NCBI RefSeq assembly: GCF_030812255.1
Contig: NZ_JAUSSH010000003.1
Span: 1-64,000, forward strand
Origin: Paeniglutamicibacter psychrophenolicus
GTDB lineage: Bacteria > Actinomycetota > Actinomycetes > Actinomycetales > Micrococcaceae
Direction of reading: 5' to 3'
Length of the DNA stretch: 64,000 bases
The stretch's first letter is position 1. Each line of letters opens with the position of its first letter. Below the pieces are notes generated by a model, which did not search any database, had not been told where the DNA came from, and saw nothing but the letters and a program-made list of their open reading frames with translations. Shown piece after piece: positions 18,657 to 27,167 of this stretch. Made by a program: the position numbers and the translations under genes.

Positions 18657-19628
18657 ATGAACGAGCAGCCAGGCACCGAGAACCCCGACGGGGAAAACGC
18701 GGGGGCACAGGAAACCGGGACGGTTTCCTTCGGCAGGATATCGGGCGGCACCCGGAATGGGCTGCCCTTCCTCAGCGCCTTGTCCTTCGAATTCGATGAC
18801 GGGGCCCCGGACGCCCGGGCAGGCAAGCATGCCTTCGAATCCGCGATCTCCGGCCTGAACACCGCGCTGCACGGTTACCTGCAGGTGCTGGGGACCCGCG
18901 AGCCGGAATTCGGCTCCGCCCTTGGCCCGGAGCATGAAGACACCGAGTTGTTGGGCGCCTCCGACGCGGTGCACAACGCACTCGAGGACCTGGGCCTGGG
19001 GCACCGGGCCTGGACCGGCCGCTCGTTCCCGGAAGGCCCGCTGTATCGCGAGGTGCCGTTCGACCCCGGGGATCCGGAGGACTGGGCCCGGATGCTCGAA
19101 GCGGACGAGCTCGCCCGGGACCAGGAAGGGGATCGCTTCGGGCCGCGGCTCGATGAAGTGGGCGCCACGGTGCTGATGGGCAGGTTGCTGCACGACGATG
19201 CGCACGAGGTGCTGCACCTGGGCACCGCGACGGTGCACAGCAACGGGGTGCTGTTGTCCTTCGACTACCTGAACCTGCGCGGCGCCCACGAGGACGCCCT
19301 CAGTTGGCACCGACGCAGCCACGAGAGTCTCGGTGCGGCCGAACTCGGGCTGGAGCTGGGGGACCCCGGCACCGGGACCGGCTACCCCGCCGAGGTGCAC
19401 GGGGGCGAGGGGAACGTGGAGAGCGGGTGCTACCGGCTGGTCCACCGCTTCTGGGTTTCGCGCGCCCTGGATGCCGACCTGCTCACCGGAACGTTCACGG
19501 TCAACGGCGCGCCCACCGCCGACGGGCGCACCACACCGCTGGCCATCGGGTTCGAGCTGGACACCGCCGTGCTTCGCAAGTCGGTGGCCGGCATCCGCAG
19601 GTTCGGGAACCACGCCCCGGGGGCCTGA
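18657..19628 (+). CDS. Protein of unknown function, paralogue A (323 residues)
   Basis: No known domain recognised. Begins MNEQPGTENP, has an acidic disordered N terminus, no signal peptide and no membrane segment. It is clearly related to the gene at 22233: both share an AGKHAF/VGKRAF block with LNxAL, a DPEDWARML/APEDWAELI block, a GATVL/GATVV block followed by NGVLL, an ED-WxRRSxE segment and a C-terminal (L)EVRF-type strand then a helix. The body looks like a mixed alpha/beta fold. GAGGAAG precedes ATG 18657, and a likely promoter lies at 18586. Function cannot be assigned. Confidence 0.75.
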   Translation: MNEQPGTENPDGENAGAQETGTVSFGRISGGTRNGLPFLSALSFEFDDGAPDARAGKHAFESAISGLNTALHGYLQVLGTREPEFGSALGPEHEDTELLGASDAVHNALEDLGLGHRAWTGRSFPEGPLYREVPFDPGDPEDWARMLEADELARDQEGDRFGPRLDEVGATVLMGRLLHDDAHEVLHLGTATVHSNGVLLSFDYLNLRGAHEDALSWHRRSHESLGAAELGLELGDPGTGTGYPAEVHGGEGNVESGCYRLVHRFWVSRALDADLLTGTFTVNGAPTADGRTTPLAIGFELDTAVLRKSVAGIRRFGNHAPGA

Positions 19629-19887
19629 GAGGAAGCGGCCCGGCATCCCGCCGGTGCGCCGTGCGTTTTCGGTGTTCCGCACAGTTGATGGCAGAACTTC
19701 GCATCTTGCCTTGGCGGTTCTGGCCACTACCAACGCGCCGCAATAGTCAGTACATTGAACCGTAACGATCGCGTTCAAATGCAGATCGTCCATTCGTCGC
19801 ACGTATGGTTGATCTAGTGCCGTCGCCGGGGCCGCCACCGCGGCCGTGCGCGGCATCGGGCAAAAACAGGACCAATGGGGGATCCGA
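19629..19887 (+). other. Gap before the SH3b-GGCT gene with an inverted repeat
   Basis: About 260 bases without a gene. TTGAAC (19755-19760) and GTTCAA (19773-19778) form an inverted repeat with a 12-base spacer, possibly a regulator site. A GGGGGA ribosome-binding site lies near 19877. Confidence 0.3.
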
Positions 19888-21543
19888 GTGCAAAAGAAGA
19901 GAATCGCCGCCGTGCTGGCACTGGCCATCGCCGTGACGGGAAGCAGCACCGGTTTCATGTCTCCGGCGACCAGCCAGGTCCTCGCTCCGGCAACCACAAC
20001 GTCCTGGGCAATGCCGGGGCTGCTGGAACCGATGGGCAGTGCGCCACTGGGCATCGCCGCGAAAAAGGTGAACCTGAAGAAGGCCACCATCAACAACCTG
20101 AACCTGCGCAAGTCGCGCAGCGCCAAGGCCAAGGTCCTGCTGGTGATCCCGAAAAACGCCGCCCTGACCGTCACCGAGACCATCGGCACCTGGAGCAAGA
20201 CCGCGTACAAGGGCAAAACCGGTTGGGTTGCCTCCCGGTACCTGAAGAACGCCCCGGCCGCGAAGAAGCCTGCAGCCCAGAAGTCCGATCCCCAGGCAAG
20301 GGCCAAGCCCTCCGCCAGGAAGATCACCAAGAACAACCTCAACCTGCGCCAGGGCAAGAGCACCAAGACCAAGGCGTTGGTGACCATCCCGAAGAACACC
20401 ACCATCACCGTCACCGCAACCAGCGGCGCCTGGAGCCAGACGAAGTACAAGGGCAAGACCGGCTGGGTGGCCTCCAGCTACCTCAAGAACGCCCCCGAGG
20501 CCAAGAAGCCGGCACCCAAGCCACAGGCCGCCACGCATCGCTACACCACCGGGTTCACCACGCTGCGCAAGAGCGCATCGAAGACCAGCGCATCGCTGGG
20601 GGTCTATCAGCGCCGTGCCAAGGTCGAACACCTCGCGGCCTCCGGGTCCTGGAGCAAGGTCAGGGTGTCGGGAAAGACCGGCTACATCGACTCCGCCCAC
20701 CTGTCCAAGACCAATCCCGCCATCGTGAACCGCTGGCTGAAATCGACGCAGTTCGTGTACGCGGGCACCAACAACAAATCGGCCAAGGTCACCTCGGTGA
20801 AAAAGGGCGCCAAGGTCGAATGGCTGCGCACCAGCGGCCAGTGGACCGGCATCCGGACGGGCAACGGCAACGGCTGGGTGCCGACCTCGTCGCTGTCCAA
20901 CAGCACCATCGGCCCCACCACCGCCAAGCCCCCGACACCCCGTGCCACCTACCGCTGGACCACGGCACCGGTCAACATCCGCAAGGGGTCGGGCACCTCG
21001 CACAAGTCCCTGGGCCTGGTCCCGGCCAACGAGCGCGTCACCTACCTCAAGACCGCCAACGGCTGGTCGAACGTGGTCTCGTCCAAGGGCACCGGCTGGA
21101 TCTCCAACCAATACCTGGACAAGGAAGGCCAGCATTCCTTCGCCGTCTACGGAACCCTGCGCAAGGGGCAATCGGCGTACTACATCCTCAAGGGCAAGAC
21201 CTCGAAGGAAACCAAGACGACGATCGCTTCCCACCGCATGTATCTGCAGCCGAACAAGACCTGGCTCTCCTACGTCATCCCCAGCAAGAGCGCCTCCGAC
21301 AAGGTGGTTGTCGAACGGATGGAAATCAAGCCCGCCAGCTACCGGACGACCGTGGTGAACATGGACAAGTGGGAGCGCTTTGACCCCAACAAGCCGCTGG
21401 CCGACCAGAACTACAACCGCGTGCTGGTCACCGACAAGGACGGCCACAGGTCCTGGGCCTATCTGGGCTCGAAGAAGATCGGCGCCTACCTGACCAAAAA
21501 CGGAATCCGTGTGACTTCCGGCGACTACCTGAAGAGGTTCTGA
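19888..21543 (+). CDS. Secreted protein with five SH3b repeats and a C-terminal GGCT-like domain
   Basis: A 551-residue exported protein. After a signal peptide (KKRIAAVLALAIAVTG) come five bacterial SH3 repeats, each with an LRKS/LRQG-type entry and a TGWV/TGWI exit (about residues 66-118, 148-200, 217-272, 283-336, 355-408). SH3b repeats usually bind peptidoglycan. The C terminus (about 416-540) has the gamma-glutamylcyclotransferase-fold signature YGTLRKG, then VVVERMEI and MDKWERFDP with NRVLV, as in AIG2/GGCT proteins. GGCT domains are normally cytoplasmic, so this fusion is unusual. The GTG start at 19888 follows GGGGGA. The next gene starts 2 bases after its stop. Confidence 0.8.
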   Translation: MQKKRIAAVLALAIAVTGSSTGFMSPATSQVLAPATTTSWAMPGLLEPMGSAPLGIAAKKVNLKKATINNLNLRKSRSAKAKVLLVIPKNAALTVTETIGTWSKTAYKGKTGWVASRYLKNAPAAKKPAAQKSDPQARAKPSARKITKNNLNLRQGKSTKTKALVTIPKNTTITVTATSGAWSQTKYKGKTGWVASSYLKNAPEAKKPAPKPQAATHRYTTGFTTLRKSASKTSASLGVYQRRAKVEHLAASGSWSKVRVSGKTGYIDSAHLSKTNPAIVNRWLKSTQFVYAGTNNKSAKVTSVKKGAKVEWLRTSGQWTGIRTGNGNGWVPTSSLSNSTIGPTTAKPPTPRATYRWTTAPVNIRKGSGTSHKSLGLVPANERVTYLKTANGWSNVVSSKGTGWISNQYLDKEGQHSFAVYGTLRKGQSAYYILKGKTSKETKTTIASHRMYLQPNKTWLSYVIPSKSASDKVVVERMEIKPASYRTTVVNMDKWERFDPNKPLADQNYNRVLVTDKDGHRSWAYLGSKKIGAYLTKNGIRVTSGDYLKRF

Positions 21544-21545
21544 GC

Positions 21546-22202
21546 ATGAAGAAGCAGGGCAAGATCATCACCGGCGTCGTCTCATCCGCCGCGGTCGTGG
21601 GGTTGGTGGCCTGGGGCATCGGGTTCGCCGGTGCCGCCAGCAGCACCGAATGGAAGCTCCCCGGCGACCTGGTGGCCGGCCCCGCGATTGCCGAGGCCAA
21701 TCCTTCCACCGGTACCGCGGTGAAAACCGACAGGTTCGACAACGTGCAGAAGAAGATCGGCGAAAAGGCCGGCCTGGTCGATGAGCAGACCAACAAGAGC
21801 TACTTCACCTTCGAGGTCACCAAGACGCAGTTGCTATCCAGTTGCACCTCGCGCGTGGGCAACCAGCAGCTGGCACCGACCCGCTCACGGTTCCTGGTCC
21901 TGGACGTGAAAGCCACCCTGGACGCCTCGGTCTCGGAACAGGTCGGCGGAAGCACCAAGGACCTGTTCATGCCGCTGGTGGCCGAGGCGTTCTCGGTGAC
22001 CACCTCCAGCGGGACTCCGGACCGCAACGTCACCTCGGAAACGGCCTGGGGCTGCTTCGACGATTCGGTGCTGTTGCCGCCGGTGGTCAACCCCGGCCAA
22101 AGCGTCACCGGGAAGGTCGTCCTGGACGTGGACGCGACCAAGGGCAAGGTGGCCTACGACCCCGAGGACAATGGCGGCTGGTCCTGGCCCTACGGCGGGT
22201 AG
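21546..22202 (+). CDS. Exported protein of unknown function, possible DUF4352-like fold
   Basis: A 218-residue protein with an N-terminal signal or anchor (MKKQGKIITGVVSSAAVVGL). The mature part has a beta-sandwich look: FTFEVTKTQLL, RFLVLDVKATLDAS, then VNPGQSVTGKVVLDVDATKG, similar in layout to DUF4352/Telokin-like extracellular proteins. Two cysteines (SSCTSR and WGCFDD) could pair outside the cell. It follows the SH3b-GGCT gene by 2 bases and so is almost certainly cotranscribed with it. Function unknown. Confidence 0.7.
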   Translation: MKKQGKIITGVVSSAAVVGLVAWGIGFAGAASSTEWKLPGDLVAGPAIAEANPSTGTAVKTDRFDNVQKKIGEKAGLVDEQTNKSYFTFEVTKTQLLSSCTSRVGNQQLAPTRSRFLVLDVKATLDASVSEQVGGSTKDLFMPLVAEAFSVTTSSGTPDRNVTSETAWGCFDDSVLLPPVVNPGQSVTGKVVLDVDATKGKVAYDPEDNGGWSWPYGG

Positions 22203-22232
22203 CCCGGGAGCAACGAAGGAGCGCCCACGATC

Positions 22233-23201
22233 ATGAGCGAGCAGCCAGGCACGCCCGACCCCGAGGACCCAAACGAACCGGGGGATGCGCACGGGGAAGA
22301 ACCCGAAGGCGAGGACTTCGGGTTCCTCGTCGGCTCACACGGCTACGACAGTTCGCTGTCGCTCGATCTCGGCGGCGTCGAGCACGATCCCGAGGTCGGC
22401 AAGCGAGCCTTCGATGCTTCCATCCCGGCACTGAACGCGGCACTGCTGGACTACGCCCACGCATTGGAGGATCGACAGGGACGGATCTCCGACGCCCTGC
22501 GCCGGCCCGAGCTGGCACCCGAGTTGTTCGCGGCCTCCGGCGGCGTCCACGCGGCGCTTGACGAGCTGCTGGTCGCGCACCAGGTGTACACCGGCGAGGG
22601 CCTGCCCGAGGTGCAGCCGGAGCGGTCCCTCCCGGACGGGCTGACCGCCCCGGAGGACTGGGCGGAACTTATTGCGGCCAACGAGTCCACCGAGGATGCC
22701 GACGACACGCACTGGCCTCGCCCCACCGAGCTTGGCGCCACCGTGGTCCTGGACCAAGTCATCCACCACACACCGGCCGAGTTCCTGCGGCTGGACACCG
22801 CGCAGGTCTTCGGCAACGGGGTGCTGCTGATGATCGACTGCGTCATTGTGCGCGGGGTGCGCGAGGACGGGTTGATCTGGTTCCGGCGCAGCAACGAACA
22901 GCACGGGAACGTCGAGATCTCCTTGGGGCTTCGCGATGCGGCCACCGGCGCGCCACAGCCCTGTGCGCCACACCGGGCCGACGGGAACGTGGGGCCGCAC
23001 TGCTACACGGTGAACCACCAATTCTGGATCCATCCCGCACCGCAGGCCGCGGAACTGGCCGGGACCCTCACCGTCCACGACGCGATCGGGCACGACGGCA
23101 CTGCCGAACCGCTCGAGGTCCGCTTCCGCTTGGAGACCTCCGCGCTGCGCGAGGCGGCACAACGCATCCGCACCTTCGGGCCCCGGGAACCGGGAACATG
23201 A
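22233..23201 (+). CDS. Protein of unknown function, paralogue B (322 residues)
   Basis: Same family as the protein at 18657, including the MSEQPGTPDP start, VGKRAFDASIPALNAAL, APEDWAELI, ELGATVVLDQVIHH, NGVLLMIDCV, IWFRRSNE and a closing LEVRFRLETSALREAAQRI. No signal peptide, membrane segment or known catalytic motif. An acidic, disordered N terminus precedes the folded part. It lies 30 bases after the exported DUF4352-like gene, and its stop overlaps the next start (ATGA). The pairing with secreted proteins could mean a cytoplasmic partner role, but that is a guess. Confidence 0.75.
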   Translation: MSEQPGTPDPEDPNEPGDAHGEEPEGEDFGFLVGSHGYDSSLSLDLGGVEHDPEVGKRAFDASIPALNAALLDYAHALEDRQGRISDALRRPELAPELFAASGGVHAALDELLVAHQVYTGEGLPEVQPERSLPDGLTAPEDWAELIAANESTEDADDTHWPRPTELGATVVLDQVIHHTPAEFLRLDTAQVFGNGVLLMIDCVIVRGVREDGLIWFRRSNEQHGNVEISLGLRDAATGAPQPCAPHRADGNVGPHCYTVNHQFWIHPAPQAAELAGTLTVHDAIGHDGTAEPLEVRFRLETSALREAAQRIRTFGPREPGT

Positions 23202-23881
23202 ACCCCGGTTCCCCGCTCGATCCGATCCCCGCAACCGAGGTGCCCTTCGTGCTCGCCTTCAACCGGGTGCTTTACCGGGACCAGCGGCACCGGCTGTCCT
23301 TGCGTGAGGCCCGCGTCCACTGCATCGGCGCCGTGCTGGTCCTTGACCGCGTGTTCCGCCGCCTGCCCGCCGAGGAGCAGCTGGCCTACCGCCGGGCGTT
23401 GATGGACTCCTACCAGACAGGGGAAGGGGAACCGGTGGCCATCGACCCCGACGGGACCGAATCGGTCCTCGGCCCGGTCACCGGGGAAACATCGGAGGAC
23501 CGCAACGCCAGTTACGCCCGCCTCGAATACCGGGTGCCGGGCGCCTTCGGGGCCGGCTCCCTGGTGCTGTGCCTGCGCGGCACCGACCTCCCGCGCGAGG
23601 TCGAATTCGAGATCGACGGACACCTGCTTCGGATGGCCCAGGCCCAGGTCCATTCGGCCGGAACCTCCGCGCTCGGTTTCCCCTTTCCTGGGCCCGGCGC
23701 CCGCCGGGGTCCTTTCCAGTGGTTATCCACACTTCTGCCCGCATCCCGGCGCTCGCCGACCGGCCCGGTGCATCCTTGGAACCAACCGGCCAGCAACCCC
23801 GGGCAACGCCCGGGGGACAGCGGCCGGATGACCCAGGAGTGTGCCCATGAACCACAACCAGGAACTCGGTGCCAAAGGTGA
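23198..23881 (+). CDS. Protein of unknown function, shortened relative C (227 residues)
   Basis: Overlaps paralogue B by four bases. Its middle (GAVLVLDRVFRRLPAEEQLA) and its REVEFEIDGHLLRMAQAQV segment line up with the GATVVLDQVIHHTPAEFLR and LEVRFRLETSALREAAQRI parts of paralogue B, so it appears to be a trimmed member of the same family. The last 70 residues are proline- and glycine-rich, have no match, and run 35 bases into yraN. The coding part may effectively end near 23690, with the tail simply reading through what used to be intergenic DNA. Confidence 0.6.
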   Translation: MNPGSPLDPIPATEVPFVLAFNRVLYRDQRHRLSLREARVHCIGAVLVLDRVFRRLPAEEQLAYRRALMDSYQTGEGEPVAIDPDGTESVLGPVTGETSEDRNASYARLEYRVPGAFGAGSLVLCLRGTDLPREVEFEIDGHLLRMAQAQVHSAGTSALGFPFPGPGARRGPFQWLSTLLPASRRSPTGPVHPWNQPASNPGQRPGDSGRMTQECAHEPQPGTRCQR

Positions 23882-24206
23882 GGAACTTGCCGCCAGCTAC
23901 CTGCTCAACGCCGGCTACCAGGTGCTGGAACGCAACTGGCGCTGCAACCTCGGCGAGCTGGACATCGTCGCCGAGGCGGACGGCAGCATCGTCGGCGTGG
24001 AGGTCAAGACCCGCAGCTCCATGGGCTTCGGGCACCCGGCCGAGGCGGTGAACCCGGCCAAGCTGCGCAGGCTCTCGCGCCTGGTGCGGCGCTGGTGCGT
24101 GACCCACCGGCGCAACCCGGGAGCCGTGCGGGTGGACGTGGTGGCGATCCTCATGCCGCCGGGTGCGCAGCCAAGCATCGAGCATTTGGTGGGGGTCGAG
24201 TCATGA
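23847..24206 (+). CDS. yraN: YraN family nuclease-like protein (UPF0102)
   Basis: A 119-residue protein of the restriction-endonuclease-like fold. It has the family pattern GAKGEELAASYLLNAGYQVLERNWRC, GELDIVAEADGSIVGVEVKTRS, where the E, D and ExK positions resemble PD-(D/E)xK nucleases. Commonly coupled to rnhB and comM. ATG 23847 is preferred to the ATG at 23841 because it matches the family start MNHNQELGAKGE. Its stop overlaps the comM start (ATGA). Confidence 0.93.
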   Translation: MNHNQELGAKGEELAASYLLNAGYQVLERNWRCNLGELDIVAEADGSIVGVEVKTRSSMGFGHPAEAVNPAKLRRLSRLVRRWCVTHRRNPGAVRVDVVAILMPPGAQPSIEHLVGVES

Positions 24207-25753
24207 GCCTTGCCCGAACCCTGGGCATCGGGCTCACTGGCCTGTCCGGTGCGCTCATCGAGGTGGAGGCGGATGTCGGCAACGGCATCCCCGGCTTCAT
24301 CCTGCTGGGGCTGCCCGATGCCGCATTGAACGAATCTCGTGAGCGCATCCGCTCCGCGGCCCGCAACTCCGGCATCCCGCTGCCCAACCGCCGGCTGACG
24401 GTGAACCTGACCCCAGCCACGTTGCACAAGCGCGGTTCCGGATTCGATCTGGCGATCCTGCTGGCGGCACTGGCCGCGGACCGGGCCATCACCCCGGCCC
24501 CGGGCGTCGTCTACCTGGCCGAGCTCGGGCTCGACGGATCCCTGCGCCCGATCCCCGGGGTCCTTCCCGCCGTCATGGCCGCGGTGCGCGCGGGCTGCCC
24601 GGCGGTGGTGGTCGCCGAGGAGAACAGCGCGGAGGCGCGGCTGGTGGCGGGGGCCCGCGTGCGCTCCTACGCGCACCTGTCCCAGGTCCTGGCCGACTGC
24701 GGCGCCGACCCTCTCGCGCTGCGCTACAGAGCGCGCCACAATTCGCCCGCGCGCAAGAGCTCGGCATGGGCGGCAACAGGCAGCCCCGAGCCGGACCTGT
24801 CCGAGGTCCTCGGGCAGGCCCAGGGCAAGTACGCCCTGGAGGTCGCGGCGGCCGGAGGACACCACCTGTTGTTCACCGGGCCTCCAGGGGCGGGGAAGAC
24901 CATGCTCGCCCAACGCCTGCCCGGGCTGCTTCCCGACCTCGACGATGGCCAGGCGCTGGAAACCACGGCCGTGCACTCGCTGGCGGCAGGGGGGATGCCC
25001 ATCACCTCGCTGCTGCGCCGCCCGCCCTTCGAGTCCCCGCACCACAGCGCCTCCATGGTCGCGCTCATCGGCGGCGGCAGCGGCATCCCGCGCCCCGGGG
25101 CCGCCTCCCGGGCGCATCGGGGCGTGCTTTTCCTGGACGAAGCGCCCGAGTTCTCGGCCACGGCCCTGGACGCGCTGCGCCAGCCCCTGGAATCCGGGGT
25201 GCTGACGCTGCACCGGGCGGCGGGCACCGCCAGCTACCCGGCGCGCTTCCAGCTGCTGCTGGCGGCCAACCCGTGTCCCTGCGGGCGCAACCTGGGCAAG
25301 GGGACCGAGTGCACCTGCACCCCGATGCAGCGCCGCCGCTATCTGGCCCGCCTCTCCGGCCCGTTGCTGGACCGCATCGACATGCAGCTCTTTGTCCCGC
25401 AGCTGTCCTCGCGGGAGTTGGCCGGGCGCGGTACCGGGGAACGCTCCGCGGCGGTGGCCGCCCGGGTGGCAGGGGCCCGTGCCGCGGCCCGCGACCGGCT
25501 CAAGCGCTGGGGGATCACCACCAATGCCGAGGTGCCCGGATCGATCCTGCGCAACGAGCTGCGCCTGCTTTCGGCCACCCTGGCCGGGGTGAACCGGGCC
25601 ACCGAGTCCCTGCGGCTGAGCGCCCGCGGATATGACCGGGTGCTGCGCATCGCCTGGTCCATCGCGGACTTGAATGAGCACGTCTGCCCCACCGCGGACG
25701 ATGTGGATGTGGCAATCCAGCTGCGCCAGCACGGCAAGGGGGATGTGGGCTGA
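24203..25753 (+). CDS. comM: ComM/YifB family AAA+ ATPase
   Basis: A 516-residue Mg-chelatase-like AAA+ protein. ComM is a hexameric helicase promoting branch migration during natural transformation. The N-terminal domain begins MSLARTLGIGLTGLSGALIEVEADV. The Walker A is GPPGAGKTML and the Walker B is VLFLDEAPEF. A cysteine-containing segment ANPCPCGRNLGKG-ECTC and the C-terminal VCPTADDVDVAI are also typical. The start overlaps yraN. In many actinobacteria dprA follows directly; here it is more than 5 kb away behind a reversed insert. Confidence 0.95.
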   Translation: MSLARTLGIGLTGLSGALIEVEADVGNGIPGFILLGLPDAALNESRERIRSAARNSGIPLPNRRLTVNLTPATLHKRGSGFDLAILLAALAADRAITPAPGVVYLAELGLDGSLRPIPGVLPAVMAAVRAGCPAVVVAEENSAEARLVAGARVRSYAHLSQVLADCGADPLALRYRARHNSPARKSSAWAATGSPEPDLSEVLGQAQGKYALEVAAAGGHHLLFTGPPGAGKTMLAQRLPGLLPDLDDGQALETTAVHSLAAGGMPITSLLRRPPFESPHHSASMVALIGGGSGIPRPGAASRAHRGVLFLDEAPEFSATALDALRQPLESGVLTLHRAAGTASYPARFQLLLAANPCPCGRNLGKGTECTCTPMQRRRYLARLSGPLLDRIDMQLFVPQLSSRELAGRGTGERSAAVAARVAGARAAARDRLKRWGITTNAEVPGSILRNELRLLSATLAGVNRATESLRLSARGYDRVLRIAWSIADLNEHVCPTADDVDVAIQLRQHGKGDVG

Positions 25754-25781
25754 ACCCGGCTGCGTCGTGGCCTCGTAACCG

Positions 25782-26399
25782 CTACCCGGGGATCTCGATG
25801 ATCTCTCCGTTGCGCGGCAGCGCCGACCTGAACGTCAAGGGCACCTCCTTGGCGGCATGGACGTCGTGGATGTCGATGGCTTGGATGTGGACGTGGGGTT
25901 CGGTGCTGTTGCCGGAGTTTCCGCAGCGACCGAGCAACTGGCCGGTGGTGACGTGCTGGCCAGGGCGGACTTCGATGCTGTCTTGTTGGAGGTGGCAAAG
26001 GGCAACCACGCCGCCGCGGCTCTTGATCAAAACGTGGTTCCCGGCCAGCGCCGTCCAGCCGGCCCGGGCGCGGCGCTGCTGGGTCAGCGCGTAGCCGATC
26101 GAGGGCAGGCCGCGGTATGCGGCGTGGTCGGGCATGGTGTCGTGGGCGGCTAAGACGACTCCGCCAATGGGTGCCAGCAGCGGGCGTCCGAAGCCGGGAA
26201 AGTTCCCGGGCGGTTCGGGACGCAGAAGGGCGGCGAATGTGATCGGTGCGGTGCGCCCGGCGTCGGTGACCGGTACGAAGTCGATGGCGTACGAGGTGGC
26301 GAACAGTGTCGTGCCATGGCTGGGTACGCGGTTGTCGGGGCTGTTTTGGGTGAGCCAGCGCCCGGTGAACGGGTATTCCAGGTCCATGGAGGCTGCCAC
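25782..26399 (-). CDS. M23-type (LytM) metallopeptidase-like protein
   Basis: A 205-residue protein with the lysostaphin-type fold: an entry SHGTTLFATSYAIDF, the core LIKSRGGVVALCHLQQDSIEV, and the zinc-binding HVHIQ near the C terminus. The first zinc site is less typical of peptidases (SHGT), so it could be a non-degrading relative. No signal peptide is seen from the chosen start. I chose GTG 26399 because AGAGG lies 6 bases upstream and homology begins at LEYPFTGRW; the frame runs to 26582 without recognisable content. It converges on comM. Confidence 0.7.
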   Translation of the reverse strand: MAASMDLEYPFTGRWLTQNSPDNRVPSHGTTLFATSYAIDFVPVTDAGRTAPITFAALLRPEPPGNFPGFGRPLLAPIGGVVLAAHDTMPDHAAYRGLPSIGYALTQQRRARAGWTALAGNHVLIKSRGGVVALCHLQQDSIEVRPGQHVTTGQLLGRCGNSGNSTEPHVHIQAIDIHDVHAAKEVPLTFRSALPRNGEIIEIPG

Positions 26400-26505
26400 G
26401 GGTTTCCTCTCGGGAAGCGGTGTCCAGCCGATGCAGGGGTGGTGCCCGTGGCTGGCGTCTGCCAACAGTCTGCCACCGTCTTCGCCTCCGCGCTCCCCGA
26501 GGCTC

Positions 26506-27000
26506 TCATTCCGGTTGAACGCACCCTGGCCCGGGCAACAACTGTTCAAGACCGTTACATGGGGAATGGTGCTCAAGCCCATATACGTCCAGGCCCTCTG
26601 GCGCCACCCCGTCAGCGCGGAAGCCCTGGCGCGTCAAGATGCTGACGGAAGCCTGGTTCGCCGGGTCGACCCGCGCGGAAAGCGGCACCGGACCGTATGC
26701 AGCCCAAACGGCGGGGACCGCCAAAACCACCATCCGCCGGGCCAAGCCCCTGCCCCAATGCCCGGATGCCAACCAATAACCGGGTGCCAACCAATAACCG
26801 ATTTCGACAGCCCCTTCGCGGCGGGAAGAGACGACCAGGCCGGCGGGCTCATCACCTAGGGCGGCAATGAACCAGCGCGTGGCCTTGGGATGCCCCGTCG
26901 GCAACCCACCCAACGCGGAATCAACCTGCGCGGCGATCAGCCCGCTGTCCCAGGGGCGGCCCTCGCCCACAAAACGCGTGACGTGTCCATCCGTGACCAT
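26506..27000 (-). CDS. GNAT family N-acetyltransferase with a small internal duplication
   Basis: GCN5-type acetyltransferase that would transfer acetyl from acetyl-CoA to an amine; substrate unknown. Motifs: FIAALGDEPAGLV, EIGYWLAP, HWGRGLARRMV (the acetyl-CoA pyrophosphate loop) and VDPANQASVSILTRQGF. The stretch GYWLAPGYWLASGHWGRG contains a six-residue in-frame duplication just before the loop. Upstream in the same frame, DVVLRSCTRADTEFFARM continues the expected N-terminal strand, but no ATG, GTG or TTG opens it, so the true start is unclear. The entry uses ATG 27000. Confidence 0.65.
   Translation of the reverse strand: MVTDGHVTRFVGEGRPWDSGLIAAQVDSALGGLPTGHPKATRWFIAALGDEPAGLVVSSRREGAVEIGYWLAPGYWLASGHWGRGLARRMVVLAVPAVWAAYGPVPLSARVDPANQASVSILTRQGFRADGVAPEGLDVYGLEHHSPCNGLEQLLPGPGCVQPE
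26764..26799. repeat. 18-bp tandem duplication inside the acetyltransferase gene
   Basis: Units 26764-26781 and 26782-26799 match at 17 of 18 bases (core TGCCAACCAATAACC). Each encodes GYWLA plus P or S on the reverse strand. Because 18 is a multiple of three, the frame is kept. Confidence 0.9.
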
Positions 27001-27167
27001 GCGCGCAAAGAATTCCGTGTCCGCGCGGGTGCAACTGCGCAGGACGACATCTGGCTCCTGGGCGTCGTGGGTTGCATGTGACAGGAGTTTCAGGCGGTTT
27101 CCCTGGATCCCGACAAAGACACAGGGGTTCTGTGGTTCGCGACCGCGCTCGCCGAAGGGTGCAGGCG

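Noticed and set aside
18042-20456. 804-residue reverse open frame
   Set aside because: Shadow of rnhB, DUF2469, the 18657 gene and part of the SH3b gene; high GC removes stops on the opposite strand.
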